Assembly: GCA_024275775.1 (NCBI GenBank)
Contig: JAJRYM010000059.1
Location: 1-16,469 of the forward strand
Direction: 5' to 3'
Length of the DNA: 16,469 bases
DNA from: Nitrospirota bacterium
GTDB lineage: Bacteria; Nitrospinota_A; UBA7883; JACRGQ01
Below the pieces are notes generated by a model. It was not told the origin of the DNA. It did no database searches and saw only the letters and a program-made list of their open reading frames with translations. Shown here piece after piece: positions 14,860 through 16,469 of the stretch; the first letter of the stretch is position 1, and every line of letters starts with the position of its first letter. A program made the translations under genes and the position numbers.

Positions 14860-16127
14860 GGCCGGCCTCCTTCCGTATCAAGTCTTTTGCCGACAATCCG
14901 TTCCATCTCCGCGAGCGCGAAACCGTAATCGCGGACGAACTTTCGGTAGCCGGTTTCGTAGTTGAGAAGATCTACCTGCGCGTTGTACAGGTCCAGAAAA
15001 TCCGCTTCCCCGGTGCGGTAAGCTTCTTCCGCCGCCTGAACGGTTTTCCGGGTGCGGGGGATAAGCGATTCCCTGTACAGCCGTAAAAACCTCAGAGCGC
15101 TGTTCATCTCGAAAACGGATTTTCTTATTTCGGCGCGCGTGCGATTTTCGTCGTTTTGCCGTTTATGCGAGAACGCTTTCCCCCCCTCTGCGGCTTCCTT
15201 TACCCGCGCGCGGTTTTTGGCCGACCATATCGGCAGTGAAACGCCTATGAAAACACCGTACCCGTCCGCTGATCGATAATTCTGAAATCTTCTCAGCCTT
15301 ACTTCGAAATCCGGGAAGAACTCTTTTTCCGCCAGCTCCGTCTGTTTCCGGCTTCTCTCTATCGCGAGCGTATCGATTTTAAGCTCGTGCCGATTTGCCA
15401 GCGCCGCACTAACGAGTTCGTTCGCTTTAATCTCCCGTTTCGGAAGTTGAACCTTTTCCGGTATTCCGGCGGGCGCGGTTGACGGCAGTCCCAGAAGGGC
15501 GTTCAGGGCGGCTGTTTCGGCCGTCCGTAAATCCGCGAGCAACGCCAGGTTTTCCGCAAGAAGATCGAGATGAGACCGCTCTTTAAGCAGGTCGTTCAGG
15601 TTCGATTTTCCCACCGCATAGCTAGCTTCGATAATGCCGGTAAGCCGTTCGGCGAGGTTTTTGTTCTCCCGCGTGACGGCCGTTACGGTATCGATGTAAA
15701 GAAGCTCGTGGTAACTGCGGGTTACATCGGCAACGAGGCCGATTTCAGCCTGTTTCCACCTGACTTTCGCTGTTTCGGCCTCCTTCGCGGCAACTGATCC
15801 GCGCAGTTTCAGCTTGCCGGGAAAAGGGAATTTCTGAGAAACCCAGTAAAGGGTTGTTTTCGTTTCCGCGAGGCTTAAATCTTCGGGGATATTCCATGTG
15901 TCTATTCCCGCCTTCGGATCGGGAAGCGCTTCACTTTGGGGGATGCGCTGTATGAGCGACCGCCATTCCGCTTCTTTCGCTTTCAGCAGAGGGTTGTTCG
16001 CCATCGCCACGCTTATGGCGCGGTTCAGGGTAAACCCGTTTTCCAAAAGCGTTTCGCCCGCCCGGCACGGCACGCCGACACCGGTAACACAGAGGAGCAG
16101 GAACAATACTGTTCGTAATCTTTTCAA
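14856..16127 (-). CDS. cusC: TolC-family outer-membrane channel of the Cu/Ag efflux system (CusC-like)
   Basis: A 423-aa protein from the TTG at 16127, chosen because GAGGTG lies 6 nt upstream and the product then starts MKRLRTVLFLLLCV, a classic signal peptide ending near CRA-GE. Reading from 16145 (also TTG) would put the Shine-Dalgarno inside the gene. TolC-family features include TLNRAISVAMANNPLLKAKE near the N-terminus, long amphipathic helices, and a second half that repeats the first (RTRKTVQAAEEAYRTGEADF, then LDLYNAQVDLLNYE). The family forms a trimeric beta-barrel with a periplasmic alpha-tunnel. No clear lipobox is seen, unlike lipidated E. coli CusC. The cusB ATG overlaps its TGA. 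The metal assignment rests on cusBA. Confidence 0.88.
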   Translation of the reverse strand: MKRLRTVLFLLLCVTGVGVPCRAGETLLENGFTLNRAISVAMANNPLLKAKEAEWRSLIQRIPQSEALPDPKAGIDTWNIPEDLSLAETKTTLYWVSQKFPFPGKLKLRGSVAAKEAETAKVRWKQAEIGLVADVTRSYHELLYIDTVTAVTRENKNLAERLTGIIEASYAVGKSNLNDLLKERSHLDLLAENLALLADLRTAETAALNALLGLPSTAPAGIPEKVQLPKREIKANELVSAALANRHELKIDTLAIERSRKQTELAEKEFFPDFEVRLRRFQNYRSADGYGVFIGVSLPIWSAKNRARVKEAAEGGKAFSHKRQNDENRTRAEIRKSVFEMNSALRFLRLYRESLIPRTRKTVQAAEEAYRTGEADFLDLYNAQVDLLNYETGYRKFVRDYGFALAEMERIVGKRLDTEGGRP

Positions 16128-16133
16128 AATAAA

Positions 16134-16139
16134 CACCTC
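16134..16139 (-). promoter_or_regulatory. Shine-Dalgarno deciding the cusC TTG start
   Basis: On the minus strand GAGGTG is followed by TTTATT and then TTG at 16127-16125. An ATG at 16152-16150 is in another frame and opens only a shadow reading. Confidence 0.65.
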
Positions 16140-16171
16140 TTCCAATAATCATTTAAAAATGGAAAAACTGG

Positions 16172-16188
16172 TCGCCGAAAAACGGCGA
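16172..16188 (-). terminator. Hairpin between the small upstream gene and cusC (possible attenuator)
   Basis: On the minus strand TCGCCG and CGGCGA form a perfect 6-bp stem around a TTTTT loop, followed 4 nt later by GTTTTTCC. It lies 45 nt before the cusC start. It may be a weak terminator or attenuator, or may protect the mRNA end. The T-tract spacing is not ideal for a strong terminator. Confidence 0.35.
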
Positions 16189-16207
16189 TAAGAGAAGGGA
16201 AGGGTGT

Positions 16208-16469
16208 CTAAATCAGGTAGGCTGAATTGAGGGAATACAGGGGCGACGAACGCGAAGGCAAAGGCCCGTGCCTTATCTGCCCGTTAAACCTTTCTCCGTG
16301 AATGAAGGTGGCATCGATTCGCACGGGGCTCATGCTCACGGCCAGGGCGGTCGGCGCTTTGTCGGACGCCGTGGTTTTTCCCTGCACAGTTTTCGTAAGC
16401 TGTGGATAGCAATGTTTTTCGCAACAGCTTACCGGATCATGGGAGTGATCGGCTTGCGCTTTCGATACG
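16208..16469 (-). CDS. C-terminal part of a small Cys/His-bearing protein upstream of cusC (5' end outside window)
   Basis: An open frame enters from the right edge and ends at TAG (complement of 16208-16210), giving 86 visible residues. The visible N-side has a cluster of soft-metal ligands, HSHDPVSCCEKHC, with three histidines and three cysteines. A Ser/Thr/Ala-rich stretch and a Pro/Arg/Ser-rich end (GPLPSRSSPLYSLNSAYLI) follow. No family is recognised. Its stop is 80 nt before the cusC start on the same strand, so it is probably co-transcribed. By context it may be a periplasmic or membrane-associated metal-binding accessory. The missing N-terminus prevents any check for a signal peptide. 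The open frame could be chance, but there is no competing gene. Confidence 0.6.
   Translation of the reverse strand, partial: VSKAQADHSHDPVSCCEKHCYPQLTKTVQGKTTASDKAPTALAVSMSPVRIDATFIHGERFNGQIRHGPLPSRSSPLYSLNSAYLI

Noticed and set aside
1..16469. CRISPR array or defence-gene cluster
   Set aside because: No regularly spaced direct repeats and no cas, restriction or retron-like proteins are visible anywhere in the window.

Overview
The window comes from a Gram-negative bacterium. It carries an outer-membrane efflux channel and a lipoprotein signal peptide, a tRNA with an encoded CCA end, and compact operons with ATGA start/stop overlaps and some TTG/GTG starts. The HU type and the two-subunit 2-oxoacid:ferredoxin oxidoreductase next to sucCD suggest an anaerobic or microaerobic lineage of the broad deltaproteobacterial/Nitrospirota-Nitrospinota kind. 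Sequence reading alone cannot fix the taxon.

Layout. (1) 1-417, minus strand: the start of a lipoprotein gene and a lone DUF433 gene. (2) 476-2629, plus strand: a tightly packed unit of a conserved six-helix membrane protein, biotin-protein ligase (birA, catalytic domain only) and type III pantothenate kinase (coaX). (3) 2630-3068: an HU-family gene with its own sigma70-like promoter and a strong intrinsic terminator. (4) 3139-3212, minus: tRNA-Gln(CTG). (5) 3329-8412, minus: an operon sucC-sucD-korA-korB-ndk, which links 2-oxoglutarate, succinyl-CoA and succinate with ferredoxin reduction, substrate-level phosphorylation and nucleoside diphosphate balancing. (6) 8492-10361: a foreign-looking, AT-richer insert. 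It consists of a 455-bp internally deleted insertion sequence with 25-bp imperfect terminal inverted repeats, followed by an unrecognised 439-aa gene. (7) 10520-16469, minus: a copper/silver efflux operon. It starts with a truncated Cys/His-bearing small gene, followed by cusC, cusB and cusA joined by 4-nt overlaps.

How it works together. The central block is core carbon metabolism: KorAB and SucCD catalyse adjacent steps of the oxidative or reductive TCA cycle, and Ndk shares out the resulting phosphoryl group. birA and coaX serve cofactor attachment and CoA synthesis. CusCBA should form a tripartite pump moving Cu(I)/Ag(I) out of the periplasm. CusA keeps the three metal-binding methionines, and CusB carries an unusual Met-Asp-Met repeat tail. 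I see no clearly new multi-gene system. The most unusual items are the CusB tail, an Ile at the position of a CusA proton-relay lysine, the end of the Cys/His-rich gene, the collapsed IS element, and the uncharacterised 439-aa protein.
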